A DNA stretch of 19,489 nucleotides from an uncultured Collinsella sp. (GTDB taxonomy: Bacteria > Actinomycetota > Coriobacteriia > Coriobacteriales > Coriobacteriaceae), in the NCBI GenBank assembly GCA_902464495.1, contig CABQJK010000034.1, positions 1-19,489 of the forward strand, in the 5' to 3' direction. The notes below the pieces were generated by a model, which ran no database searches, was not told the origin of the DNA, and was given only the letters and a program-made list of their open reading frames with translations. Shown piece by piece: positions 5,911 to 14,390 of this stretch. A program made the translations under genes and the position numbers. Each line of letters starts with the position of its first letter. Position 1 is the first letter of the stretch.

Positions 5911-8900
5911 ATGCAAAAAGAGAACGCTGTGCTGCGGCATCTTAACGCCTTTGGCAGCAACGCATGCCGTGCAGCCGTGATTACCGCCATGGTGACCTCC
6001 ATGGCCCCGACCACCGCAATTGCGGCAACCATGACGAAGACCGGCACCGAAGCTACCAACAACGCGCCGGTCTCCATCCAAAACGAAGAGGCGAACCTCC
6101 TCACAACCGATTCTAGCAGCCAAAACGCGTCCTCGGGCACCTCGTACGACCTGTCCAAGATTGCTGACGGAACCTACACGGGCAAAGCCGTGGCCGATTC
6201 CAACGATCCGCATAACAAGGGCGACGAATGGGATGCCAAGTCCTACGACGTCAGTGTCTCCGTCACCGTCTCGGGCGGCAAGATTACCAAGGTCGATGTT
6301 GCAGACTACGAGTCCCTGGGCGACAACGACTACGAGAAGATGAACCTTGCTGTCAAGGGCAGCCGAAAGGCAAAGGGCGTTCCCGCGCAGATTGAGGCGG
6401 CCGGCAACACCGACAACATCGACGCTGTGACCACAGCTACGATCTCGTCCAACGCCATCAAGGCTGCCGTCGATAATGCCCTGCAGACTGCCTATGACGA
6501 GCAGAATCCGTCGACCCCTGCGACCGACGAGTACACCTATGGCTACGCTGGCCTGACGTGGGCCGAGTATTGGGCTGGTGAAAACGTGCAGGCGGCAGGG
6601 TCCTCCGCTTCGTCGAGCGAGCTCGATTCCCGCAACGAGGCCGACAAGGGCGCTTTTGACGTGGTGACCCGTGCAACCGCCAACCACGGCCTGCACCGCG
6701 GCAGCTACCAGTGCATGGCTACCATCTACACCAACGAGGGCGCGACATTTGACCTGGCCACCTGGGCCGCCGACGGCAAGTCGTTCACCACGACCGACGG
6801 CAAGACCGTAACGTGGAACCGCGGCGCCATGACCTGCGACGGTGCAAGCTACACGCTCAAAGACTACGAGGTCACGGGACTCAAGTACGTTCCCGTCAAA
6901 ATCAAGACCAGCGACCTCGAGGCTTTTAAGGCGAGCCACAGCTTTGTCGCCAATGGCGAGACGCTCGCCGGCGGCTACACCGAAAATAACCTCCAGGCTT
7001 ACTCCGGCCTGGTTGCAGACGTCGATGCCAACACCAACGGCATTAAGACCGTGACCAACAATAACGGAACCTTCAGCTTCTCGGCCGCCGCCACCACCGG
7101 CACCGACTCGGGTATCAAGGGTCAGGAGCTCAAGACCGCCACGGACATTAAACCCACGGTTAAGGACGCGAGCGGCTCCTACGGCGAGTTCCTGCGCGTA
7201 GACCTCAACGGCAACTATGGCGACCTGGGCGCCAATATGCAAAGCGTCACCTGGACCTATTACGGCGACGACGCGACCTACACCAACGCCCTTGCCAGCT
7301 ACGGCACCAAGTTCGCGGCCGACAACTGGATGCACAAGTCCATGGGCATTCAGCTGGGCCTCACTAAATCCGAGCGCTGCCAGCTGCCCGAGGGCACCAA
7401 CGGCACCGGCTACTGGAAGCTCACCGTCCACGCCTTGGGCTACAACGATTACACCTACACCTTCCACGCGACCGATGACAACATCGTGGGTGCCAAGGAG
7501 CCGGTGACCGATGCCACCAAGGCCAAGCTGCAGGAGCTCTACGACAAGGCGGCGTCCCTCGATAAGTCCAAGTACACCGAGGACTCCTGGACCGCCTCGT
7601 CCATCGAGACCGAAACTGCCGAGACCAAGGACCTGCTCGCCAAGAAAAACCTGGGCGAAGCCGAGGCCGCCGAGCAGATCACTCACCTGCAGGGCGCGCT
7701 CGACGCGCTCGTGAGCCTGTATCCCCAGGCCGGCGACTACGTGCTCATGAACATCCCCTACGCCGATTTCTATGCCGCCGAGAGCAACAACGCCGGCACC
7801 GACATTGTGACCTCGGCTACGCGGCAGAAGACGCGCTCCAGCTTGGCGAGCGGCTCCTACCACGTCAATTCCGACGGTACGGATATCTCGGGCGCCACGT
7901 TTGCCGTCAAGGTGGGCGAAGGCGACATCGATTGGTCCAAGTTCACCCGCGTGACCGACAACAGCTCCGTTACGATCACCACCTCGATCAAGGGCAAGGA
8001 GTCCACGACGACCTACACGGGCAAGGACGCCCTGTTTGAGTCTGCGAACTACTCTTACTACGTGCTGCCCGCCGGCGAGGTTCCGACCAATTACAAGGAG
8101 CTCACCGCCGATTCCGAGGGCAACCTGAACTTTGGCGCTGTCGAGGGCAAGAAAGCCACCGAACTTGAAAACGTCACCGCCAACTTTAAGACCTCCAGCA
8201 AGTACGGCGACTACGAGATCGACTTTAAGAACCTGCGCGAGCAGATGGTCGACGCCGACGGCAACCAGGCGACCGTATACGGTGCCGTGGTCAATGCCGC
8301 CGATGCGGACGGCACCACCGAGGGCTATGGCATGCGCACCGTCGAGAACATCTGGAAGGGCAAGGAGATTGCCTGGAGCTGCGGCCTGGTCAACGAGTCT
8401 CACGGCAGCCCGTTGAGCTCGCGGCACTACAAGTCCATGATGGGCAAGACCATCAAGAGTGTGACGTTCTACACCTCTACGGGCACCTACACCGTTGCCA
8501 TGAACCAGTACGTCCCCGTCAAGGATGCCGACGCCGCCATCAAGGCCAAGGACGCCTCGCTTGACGGTGCCAACGCCACCGTCAATGCCGATGTCACCTT
8601 GCCTGAAGGCTTTGACGCCGCCTACCAGATTGACGGTCAGGATGTCGAGCCGCTCGCCAGCAACGCGCGCAGCTCCGTGTCCGTCACGTTTGACGCCTCG
8701 GCTCTTAAGCCCGGCAGCCACACGCTGACCGCCATCGACAAGAGTGGCAAGTTCGCCGATATCAGCACGGGCTTTACAGCAACCAGCTCCAAGCTCGTCG
8801 CAAGCTTTGACGCGGCAAACCTTAAGCTCATCGCCGCCAACGATGCCACGGACGAGGATCTTGCCAACTACCTCGCGAACATCTCCAAGGTCACTGTCAA

Positions 8901-9705
8901 CGGTACCGAGTACAGCGCGCAGGGCCGCGGTGCGGTAAAGATCTTCAACGCCGACGGCTCGCTTAACCTGGCGGCCGCCAATCAGGATAAATCGCTGGTG
9001 TTCAATGCCAACGGCGACTACCAGATTGAAGTCGAGGCCACCGGCTACACCACCAACCTGCGCTTCACCTACACCAAGTCGGCCGACAAGACGGCGCTCA
9101 ACGCCGCAATTGAGGCCGCTGCCAAGTTGAGCAACGACCAGGGCACCTACACCGCCGCATCTTGGGCTGCGTTCCAGGACGCGCTGAGCGCTGCCCAGGG
9201 CGTTAACGAAAGCCCCGCGGCTTCCGACGACGAGGTTGCCAACGCCCTCTCGACGCTCCAGAACGCTCAGGCCGCGCTCGCCAAGGCCGCAACGACCGAC
9301 CAGAAGACCGACCTTAAGGTCGAGATTGGCCGTGCCGATGCGCTGAACGAGTCCGACTACACCGCCGACTCCTGGAAGGCATACCAGTCCGCGCTGACTG
9401 CAGCCCAATCCGTGCTTTCGAAGGACGACGCCTCTGCTGCCGACGTCGAGGCGGCAACGACTGCGCTCAAGGCCGCCCGCGAGGCGCTCGCCAAGCCCAG
9501 CCAGAGCTCCACGGGCAACACCTCGAGCACCACGACGACCACCACGACGACCACCGATACCAAGAAGGCCAATGCATCCAAGAAGGACGCAAGCGGCCTC
9601 CCCGGCACCGGTGATACCCAGATCGCCACGGTCGGCATCTTCGCCGGTATCGGCGCCGCCATCGCGGCCGCCGGCGTCGCCATCCGCCGCCGCATGCAGC
9701 ACTAG
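5911..9705 (+). CDS. LPXTG-anchored multidomain FMN-binding surface protein
   Basis: 1264-residue wall protein. A signal peptide ends near residue 39 (APTTAIAA). Residues about 86-195 are an FMN_bind domain (ADGTYTG, SGGKITKVDV, then DAVTTAT with T177 as the candidate FMN-bearing Thr). Two long related modules begin at about 208 (YGYAGLTWAEYW, later VVTRAT, RGSY) and 610 (YVLMNIPYADFY, later IVTSAT, SGSY); they weakly recall Tp47-type domains. About 960-1055 resembles the Shr-like hemoglobin-interacting (DUF1533) fold. FIVAR three-helix repeats lie at about 535-603, 1060-1125 and 1131-1195. A Thr-rich linker (1207-1215), the sorting motif LPGTG (1230-1234), a hydrophobic helix and RRR complete the sortase signal. 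Sortase should attach it to peptidoglycan. The FMN domain and the downstream operon suggest it is the outermost carrier or acceptor-facing reductase; heme binding is only a guess. Confidence 0.85.
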   Translation: MQKENAVLRHLNAFGSNACRAAVITAMVTSMAPTTAIAATMTKTGTEATNNAPVSIQNEEANLLTTDSSSQNASSGTSYDLSKIADGTYTGKAVADSNDPHNKGDEWDAKSYDVSVSVTVSGGKITKVDVADYESLGDNDYEKMNLAVKGSRKAKGVPAQIEAAGNTDNIDAVTTATISSNAIKAAVDNALQTAYDEQNPSTPATDEYTYGYAGLTWAEYWAGENVQAAGSSASSSELDSRNEADKGAFDVVTRATANHGLHRGSYQCMATIYTNEGATFDLATWAADGKSFTTTDGKTVTWNRGAMTCDGASYTLKDYEVTGLKYVPVKIKTSDLEAFKASHSFVANGETLAGGYTENNLQAYSGLVADVDANTNGIKTVTNNNGTFSFSAAATTGTDSGIKGQELKTATDIKPTVKDASGSYGEFLRVDLNGNYGDLGANMQSVTWTYYGDDATYTNALASYGTKFAADNWMHKSMGIQLGLTKSERCQLPEGTNGTGYWKLTVHALGYNDYTYTFHATDDNIVGAKEPVTDATKAKLQELYDKAASLDKSKYTEDSWTASSIETETAETKDLLAKKNLGEAEAAEQITHLQGALDALVSLYPQAGDYVLMNIPYADFYAAESNNAGTDIVTSATRQKTRSSLASGSYHVNSDGTDISGATFAVKVGEGDIDWSKFTRVTDNSSVTITTSIKGKESTTTYTGKDALFESANYSYYVLPAGEVPTNYKELTADSEGNLNFGAVEGKKATELENVTANFKTSSKYGDYEIDFKNLREQMVDADGNQATVYGAVVNAADADGTTEGYGMRTVENIWKGKEIAWSCGLVNESHGSPLSSRHYKSMMGKTIKSVTFYTSTGTYTVAMNQYVPVKDADAAIKAKDASLDGANATVNADVTLPEGFDAAYQIDGQDVEPLASNARSSVSVTFDASALKPGSHTLTAIDKSGKFADISTGFTATSSKLVASFDAANLKLIAANDATDEDLANYLANISKVTVNGTEYSAQGRGAVKIFNADGSLNLAAANQDKSLVFNANGDYQIEVEATGYTTNLRFTYTKSADKTALNAAIEAAAKLSNDQGTYTAASWAAFQDALSAAQGVNESPAASDDEVANALSTLQNAQAALAKAATTDQKTDLKVEIGRADALNESDYTADSWKAYQSALTAAQSVLSKDDASAADVEAATTALKAAREALAKPSQSSTGNTSSTTTTTTTTTDTKKANASKKDASGLPGTGDTQIATVGIFAGIGAAIAAAGVAIRRRMQH

Positions 9706-9741
9706 CGCCTAAAACGCGCGCCACGCGCTCGCAACGCAAGC

Positions 9742-9774
9742 GCCCGCAGCCCCAACCAGGGCTGCGGGCCTTTT
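9742..9774 (+). terminator. Rho-independent terminator after LPXTG gene
   Basis: The 11-bp arms GCCCGCAGCCC (9742-9752) and GGGCTGCGGGC (9759-9769) pair perfectly around a 6-base loop and are followed by CTTTTCTC. The next gene starts only 32 bases past the T-run, so it must be reached by read-through or by a promoter hidden in or before the hairpin. CATACT at 9777-9782 is a possible -10 without a clear -35. Confidence 0.9.
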
Positions 9775-9805
9775 CTCATACTCGACCACGGGAGACCACC
9801 CACAA

Positions 9806-11299
9806 ATGGACAACTACCAACCCAAGCACTCAAAAGCCAAGGCGCTCGGCCACGGCCTCGCCACGGCAGGCTTCATCGTGCCCTCGATCGCCGTGGGCGC
9901 AACCGTAGCCCTCGTGGTGTCCCAGTACACCCCGCTCGTGGCCAAGACGGTCGCCGCCACGCCCGCGCAAGAGGCCGCAGGCGCCGACCTCAAGACCGTC
10001 GACACCTCCAACGTCCAGAAGGAGACGGCAACGCCGGCAACCGAATCGCTCGACCCCTCGGTCTATGGTATGGACGCCGCAAACCTCAAGGACGGCACCT
10101 ATGAAGGCACAGGTACCGGCTTTAGGGGCAGTATCACCGTGCGCGTGACCATCGCGGGCGGCAAGATCGTGGCAATCGACATAGTGTCGTCTGCAGACGA
10201 CCCAGCCTACTTTGGGCGAGCCCAGGCGATCACCCAATCGGTGATTAGCGCTCAGTCGACGTCGGTCGACACTATCTCGGGTGCCACGTATTCATCAAAA
10301 GGCCTGCTCATGGCCATCAAAAACGCACTGGTCAAGGCATCGGGCGGGCTTGCCGAGGCTGTTGCCCCCGCCCCTGCGGCCGGCGGCTCCTCCAATAAGC
10401 CCCACCACACCATCGACCCCTTCACGCCCGCCAGCGGCTACGCAGACGGCGTCTACACCGACTCCGCCTGGGGCTACAGCGAGGACACGCCCGTCAGCGT
10501 GCGCGTGACCATCGCGGACGGCAAGATCGCCAACATAGAACTCGTGAACACGGTCGACACGCCCGAGTATTGGAGCCGCGCCTGGAACGCGCTCCCCGGG
10601 CTCGTCATGCAAAAGCAAAGCGTCAACGTCGATACCGTAACGGGCGCCACGTATTCGAGCGAGGGCATCCTGGGCGCCATCCAGGGCTGCCTTAAGCAGG
10701 CCGCAGCCGGCACAAAGGACCCCGAGCCCGCGCCCGGCCCCGACCCCGCGCCCAACCCGGACCCCTCGCCCGACACGCCAGACGAGGTCCACTACGCCGA
10801 CGGCGACTTTACAGGCTACGCCCTCTGCAAAAACGAGGAGGACGACGAAGTCTTCGGCCCCTACTACGTCAAGCTCACCGTCACCGTTAAGGACGGCAAG
10901 GTTACCGGTATCCACGATATCGAGGGTGTAGGCGGCAAGCCTGACGAGAGCCTCTCCGACGCGCTTGATCCCTTTGACGAGGATAACGAGCCCTACCTCG
11001 ATAACGCCATCGACGGCCGCACCTTCCGCGGTACCGTCTACACCGGCATCCCCGAGCAGCTGCTCGCGGGCACCGAGGCTGGCAAGATCGACGTGGTGGC
11101 GCGCGCCACCTACTCCAGCCGCGCCATCGCCAACGCCTACACCGACGCCCTCGCGCGCTCGGCCGCGGCTTATAAGGACGCGAACGACAGCAAAGGCGAC
11201 AAGGCAGACGCTTCTGACAAGACAAACGCCCCCGATGAGCCTACGGCCAACCCGACCGCCGCAAACGGGGCCACCGAGGAGGCTGGCGCCCATGCGTAA
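9806..11299 (+). CDS. Membrane-anchored protein with three FMN-binding domains
   Basis: 497 residues. A hydrophobic stretch at about 17-40 is a signal anchor; the rest should be outside. Three FMN_bind domains follow: domain 1 about 94-178 with DTISGAT (Thr161), domain 2 about 211-298 with DTVTGAT (Thr282), domain 3 about 330-450 with DVVARAT (Thr435). The first two fit the D-x-x-[S/T]-G-A-T motif to which ApbE attaches FMN by a phosphoester bond; the third lacks the Ser-Gly pair and has a larger acidic insert. A Pro/Asp-rich linker (305-325) separates domains 2 and 3, and the tail is charged and probably disordered. It starts at ATG 9806 with GGGAGA ten bases upstream and overlaps the next gene by 8 bases. 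Likely a periplasm-side flavin relay fed by the membrane iron-sulfur protein encoded two genes on. Confidence 0.88.
   Translation: MDNYQPKHSKAKALGHGLATAGFIVPSIAVGATVALVVSQYTPLVAKTVAATPAQEAAGADLKTVDTSNVQKETATPATESLDPSVYGMDAANLKDGTYEGTGTGFRGSITVRVTIAGGKIVAIDIVSSADDPAYFGRAQAITQSVISAQSTSVDTISGATYSSKGLLMAIKNALVKASGGLAEAVAPAPAAGGSSNKPHHTIDPFTPASGYADGVYTDSAWGYSEDTPVSVRVTIADGKIANIELVNTVDTPEYWSRAWNALPGLVMQKQSVNVDTVTGATYSSEGILGAIQGCLKQAAAGTKDPEPAPGPDPAPNPDPSPDTPDEVHYADGDFTGYALCKNEEDDEVFGPYYVKLTVTVKDGKVTGIHDIEGVGGKPDESLSDALDPFDEDNEPYLDNAIDGRTFRGTVYTGIPEQLLAGTEAGKIDVVARATYSSRAIANAYTDALARSAAAYKDANDSKGDKADASDKTNAPDEPTANPTAANGATEEAGAHA
10139..10529 (+). repeat. 31-bp near-identical repeat within FMN domains 1 and 2
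   Basis: Bases 10139-10169 and 10499-10529 differ at one position over 31 and are exactly 360 bases (120 codons) apart. They encode VRVTIA-GKI in the first and second FMN-binding domains. The identity is higher than in the surrounding domain sequence, consistent with domain duplication followed by local conversion or slippage. Confidence 0.75.
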
Positions 11300-11765
11300 C
11301 CCGTTTGCCCTCCTTGGGCGCCACCTCTGGCGCAACCGCAATTTCTATCTCAAAGCCGTCAACGCCGCGGCCGTCGTCGCCATCGTGGCGGGCTACAGCA
11401 GCTGGGCCGCCCAGGCGGCAGAGGCCGACGCCCGCACCCAGGCGGAGGCTGTCCAGGCCGAGCGCTCGCAGACGCGCGGCGCCTACGACACCGACGGCAC
11501 CTTCGAGGGCAGCGCCCAGGGCTACGGCGGCACTGTCACCTGCCGCGTGACCATCGAGAACGGATACATCGAAAGCGTCGAGGTCACGGACCACGCCGGC
11601 GAGACCCCCGCCTACTTTGCGCAGGCCGAGGGCCTCACGCAGACCATCTGCGATGCTCAGGGAACCAACGTCGACACCGTCTCGGGTGCCACGTTCTCGA
11701 GTGCCGGCATCCTAAACGCCGTCAATGCGGCGCTTGAGCAGAGCAACGCCGGAGGTACGCAGTAA
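11292..11765 (+). CDS. Small single-domain FMN-binding membrane protein
   Basis: 157 residues. The N-terminus has basic residues (RNPFALLGRHLWRNRNFYLK) and then a membrane helix at about 22-43; the remainder is one FMN_bind domain with DTVSGAT, Thr134 being the predicted flavinylation site. The sequence from TVTCRVTI to LNAVNAAL parallels domain 1 of the preceding protein, so the two are paralogous. ATG 11292 is chosen because it overlaps the upstream stop by 8 bases (ATGCGTAA) and has GAGGAGG at 11276-11282; longer upstream frames would overlap the previous coding region heavily. It overlaps the next gene by one base (TAATG). The size and layout recall RnfG/NqrC-like flavin subunits, but no Rnf partner is present. 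Probably the membrane-proximal flavin carrier. Confidence 0.85.
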   Translation: MRNPFALLGRHLWRNRNFYLKAVNAAAVVAIVAGYSSWAAQAAEADARTQAEAVQAERSQTRGAYDTDGTFEGSAQGYGGTVTCRVTIENGYIESVEVTDHAGETPAYFAQAEGLTQTICDAQGTNVDTVSGATFSSAGILNAVNAALEQSNAGGTQ

Positions 11766-12802
11766 TGGCCAGGACTGCATCCACCAAGACCCGCGGCGCA
11801 AAGCGCCCCGCGGGAACCCTTGAGAGCCTGCGCAACGGCGCAAACGTCATCGCGCACCCCAAGAACAAGATGCAGGAGCGCCTGCGCCGACAGTACCTCC
11901 ATCGCGGTGTGCGCTGGTGCGTACAGTTCGGCTTTCTCATCTGCTTCCCGGCCGCCTGGAACGCCGCCTTCAACGGCGTCAAGTACATCTTCACGCAGCT
12001 CGGGAGCCATGCACCCATCGAGCTCACCGGCTTTTTATCCCTGCTTTTGGCCCTCTTGGCCTTCACCTGCGTGTTCGGCCGTTTCTTCTGCGGCTTTGCC
12101 TGCGCCTTCGGTACGCTCGGCGATATCGTCTACGCGCTTGCAACCCCGCTGCGCCGGACACTCCGCCTTGAGGGCAAGGGCGCGCACCGGCTCCCCGCGG
12201 GCGTGCAGCACGCGCTCCAGCTCGTCAAGTACGCCGTCCTCGTGGGCATCTGCGCCCTCTGCGTGATGGGTATCTGGCCCCAGGTCTCGGGCGCGAGCCC
12301 CTGGGTCGCCTTCGCCGGCATCACTGCGCGCTCGCTCGAGGGCATCGTGCCCACGGCCTTTGCCGCGCTTGGCGCGGTCATGGTTGGGATGGCCTTTGTC
12401 GAGCGTTTCTTCTGCCAGTTCCTCTGCCCCTTCGGCGCCATATTCTCGCTGCTGCCAGTGTTGCCGGTCTCGCTTTTCAACCGCCGCCGCGAAAGCTGTG
12501 CGCGCGGTTGCAACCGCTGCCAGGACAGCTGCCCGGTGCGCATCCACCCCGAGCGCGCCGACCTGCGATCGGGCGAGTGCATCGCCTGCGGGCGCTGCGC
12601 CGATGGCTGCCCCATGGCCAACGTGACGCTCGCCCGGCTCGACGGCTTTAAGCGCGATCAAGCAACCGACGATGCCAGCGAGCTCGCGCAGAGCAACACC
12701 CGCAAGCGCCCGCCCGCAGGGCCCGCCATTCTCGGGACCGAGGTTGCGCTCACGCTCGTCAAGGCTGCCATCCTCGCCGCGCTCTGCTACCTGCTCATGT
12801 AG
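11765..12802 (+). CDS. NapH/NosR-like membrane 4Fe-4S protein
   Basis: 345 residues, polytopic. Hydrophobic segments lie near 50-66, 85-105, 107-125, 150-170, 192-212, 213-232 and 323-344. Two short Cys pairs sit at membrane borders: C109-x3-C113 (FFCGFACAF) and C217-x3-C221-P (FFCQFLCPFG), the latter the CxxxCP motif of NapH/NosR/RdxA proteins. Two [4Fe-4S] clusters follow: C245, C249, C252, C256-P and C272, C275, C278, C282-P, after which the chain returns to the membrane. Family members pass electrons across the membrane, often from quinol, to periplasmic redox partners. Placed between FMN-binding proteins and ApbE, it is the best candidate for the electron entry point. Its electron donor is not shown by the sequence. 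Confidence 0.88.
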   Translation: MARTASTKTRGAKRPAGTLESLRNGANVIAHPKNKMQERLRRQYLHRGVRWCVQFGFLICFPAAWNAAFNGVKYIFTQLGSHAPIELTGFLSLLLALLAFTCVFGRFFCGFACAFGTLGDIVYALATPLRRTLRLEGKGAHRLPAGVQHALQLVKYAVLVGICALCVMGIWPQVSGASPWVAFAGITARSLEGIVPTAFAALGAVMVGMAFVERFFCQFLCPFGAIFSLLPVLPVSLFNRRRESCARGCNRCQDSCPVRIHPERADLRSGECIACGRCADGCPMANVTLARLDGFKRDQATDDASELAQSNTRKRPPAGPAILGTEVALTLVKAAILAALCYLLM

Positions 12803-12891
12803 GGCACGCGCACCCGCGGCCCGGCACCCCGTCAACACCGAGTCGTGCAGGCGCAGGCTCATCCGTAACGCCACCGACCAGAAAGCTCACC

Positions 12892-13965
12892 ATGATCCAG
12901 ACCCCCCACACCATCGACCGCCGCACGTTTATCGCCCTCGCAGGCGGGGCCCTCGTCTCTTGCGCCGGTGCACTTACCGGCTGCTCGGGCACGCAGGGCG
13001 ACTCGGGCTCTGTAACCGCGTCCAAAGCGGGCTCCGCGGGCTCCGACAGCTCGCCCAAGGTGCAGAGCACGACGCTCTTTGTCTTCGACACTGTCGTGAA
13101 TATCAGCGCCCAATGCAGCAAAAAGGTCATGGACGAGGTCGCCGACCGCTGCACCTACTTTGAGAACAAGTTCTCGCGCACCGCGGAGGGCTCGGATATC
13201 TGGAACATCAACAATGCAGGCGGCAAGCCCGTGGAAGTCGCGCACGAGACCGCCGAGGTCGTCGAGGCAGCCATCCGCTACGCCGAGGAGTCCGACGGGC
13301 TCTTTGACATCACCATCGGCGCCGTCTCGAGCCTCTGGGATTTTGACAACGAGGTCAAGCCCGCAGATGAGGACATCCAGGCGGCACTGCCCCATGTCGA
13401 CTATCGCACCATCACGGTCGAAGGCAACACCGTCACGCTCGCCGATCCCGAGGCAAAGCTCGACCTAGGCGGCATTGCCAAAGGCTACATCACTGACGAC
13501 CTCGTGGCGCTCTTTAAGAAGAGCGGCGTCAGAGATGCTTCCATCAGCCTGGGCGGCAACGTCTACGTGATGGGCAAGAGCTTTGACGGCGACGCCTGGA
13601 ACGTGGGCGTGCAAGACCCCAACGGCGCGCAGGACGACGTGCTCGCCACCGTCAAGACGCGCAACCGCTCCCTTGTGACGAGCGGCCTCTATGAGCGCGG
13701 CTTTGAGCAGGACGGCACGTTCTACTACCACATCCTCGACCCCAAAACGGGCTACCCCGCCGCCACCGACCTCAAGAGCGCCTCGATTATGACCAAGAAA
13801 TCCGTGCTTGGGGACGCCTACTCTACCATCCTGTTTTTGCTCGGCCACGACCGCGCCATGGAGCTCATCGAAAGCGATGAGCGCTTTGAAGGCGGCGTTT
13901 TAGTCGATATGGACGATCGCGCCACCAAGAGCGACGGCTCGACGTTCAAGATCTTGCAGGACTAG
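12892..13965 (+). CDS. apbE: FAD:protein FMN transferase, Tat-like lipoprotein
   Basis: 357 residues. ApbE uses FAD as donor to attach FMN covalently to Thr/Ser of exported FMN_bind domains, outside the membrane and with Mg2+. Family motifs: DGLFDITIGAVSSLWDF (135-151), KLDLGGIAKGYI (189-200), ISLGGN (218-223), the YHILDPKTGYPA segment (279-290) and DAYSTILFLLG (308-318; usually DALST, with the metal-binding Asp kept). The N-terminus combines a twin-arginine-like DRRTFIAL (9-16) with a lipobox LTGC (Cys31), so it is probably a lipoprotein, possibly Tat-exported; a Ser/Gly-rich tether follows. Its position among FMN-binding genes makes these the evident substrates. It begins 89 bases after the preceding stop, the largest gap in the operon, with only a weak ribosome binding site. 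Confidence 0.93.
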   Translation: MIQTPHTIDRRTFIALAGGALVSCAGALTGCSGTQGDSGSVTASKAGSAGSDSSPKVQSTTLFVFDTVVNISAQCSKKVMDEVADRCTYFENKFSRTAEGSDIWNINNAGGKPVEVAHETAEVVEAAIRYAEESDGLFDITIGAVSSLWDFDNEVKPADEDIQAALPHVDYRTITVEGNTVTLADPEAKLDLGGIAKGYITDDLVALFKKSGVRDASISLGGNVYVMGKSFDGDAWNVGVQDPNGAQDDVLATVKTRNRSLVTSGLYERGFEQDGTFYYHILDPKTGYPAATDLKSASIMTKKSVLGDAYSTILFLLGHDRAMELIESDERFEGGVLVDMDDRATKSDGSTFKILQD

Positions 13966-13973
13966 GAGCCATG

Positions 13974-14387
13974 ATGGTCAAGCGCAAAGGTGCGCGCGAT
14001 GGGCGCGACAACAAAAGACTCAACCTCATCCTGGTTTTGGCGATAGCGGCCGTCGCATGCGCCGGCTTGGTCGCCACGCGTCTGATGGGAGCAAACACGA
14101 ACGCCGACACGGCCACAGTCGTTATCCGCGATGGAGAGCAAAACGTCTACGAGCTTCCTCTGAGCCAGAACACGACCAAGAGCGTTACGACCGACTTGGG
14201 AACCAACCTCATCGAAATCAAAGACGGCCGCGTGCACGTCGAGGAAGCAGACTGTCCCAACCAGGACTGCGTGCACCAGGGCTGGATTGACGCTGCCGGG
14301 GAGCAAATTGTCTGCCTTCCGCACAAGCTTACCGTCGATATCGTCGACGCGAGCGCCGAGACCACCTACGACGTAGTGGGGCGCTAA
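13974..14387 (+). CDS. NusG domain II-containing membrane protein (EetA-like?)
   Basis: 137 residues. A basic N-terminus precedes one membrane helix (about 17-36); the outside part is a NusG_II/DUF1312 domain with conserved cysteines in DCPNQDCVHQGWI and IVCLPHKL (C94, C99, C114). Cys and His residues in this arrangement could bind metal or form a disulfide. From memory of the family, such proteins are often next to Gx-transporter, ApbE and FMN-binding genes, including flavin-based extracellular electron-transfer loci of Firmicutes; biochemical function is unknown. Two ATGs are adjacent (13971, 13974); the second is chosen because AGGAG at 13964-13968, overlapping the apbE stop, then has five rather than two bases of spacing. 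The next gene starts 3 bases after the stop. Confidence 0.82.
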   Translation: MVKRKGARDGRDNKRLNLILVLAIAAVACAGLVATRLMGANTNADTATVVIRDGEQNVYELPLSQNTTKSVTTDLGTNLIEIKDGRVHVEEADCPNQDCVHQGWIDAAGEQIVCLPHKLTVDIVDASAETTYDVVGR

Positions 14388-14390
14388 TCC

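Noticed and set aside
9536..9560. ACC/ACG triplet run as a microsatellite or CRISPR-like repeat
   Set aside because: It encodes the poly-Thr linker before the LPXTG motif, a common wall-spanning spacer; no regular spacer-repeat structure exists.
5836..9702. 1288-codon open frame on the minus strand covering the whole surface-protein gene
   Set aside because: It is low-complexity Gly/Val/Leu/Arg sequence typical of the antisense of GC-rich coding DNA; the plus strand has a signal peptide, known domains and an LPXTG end.
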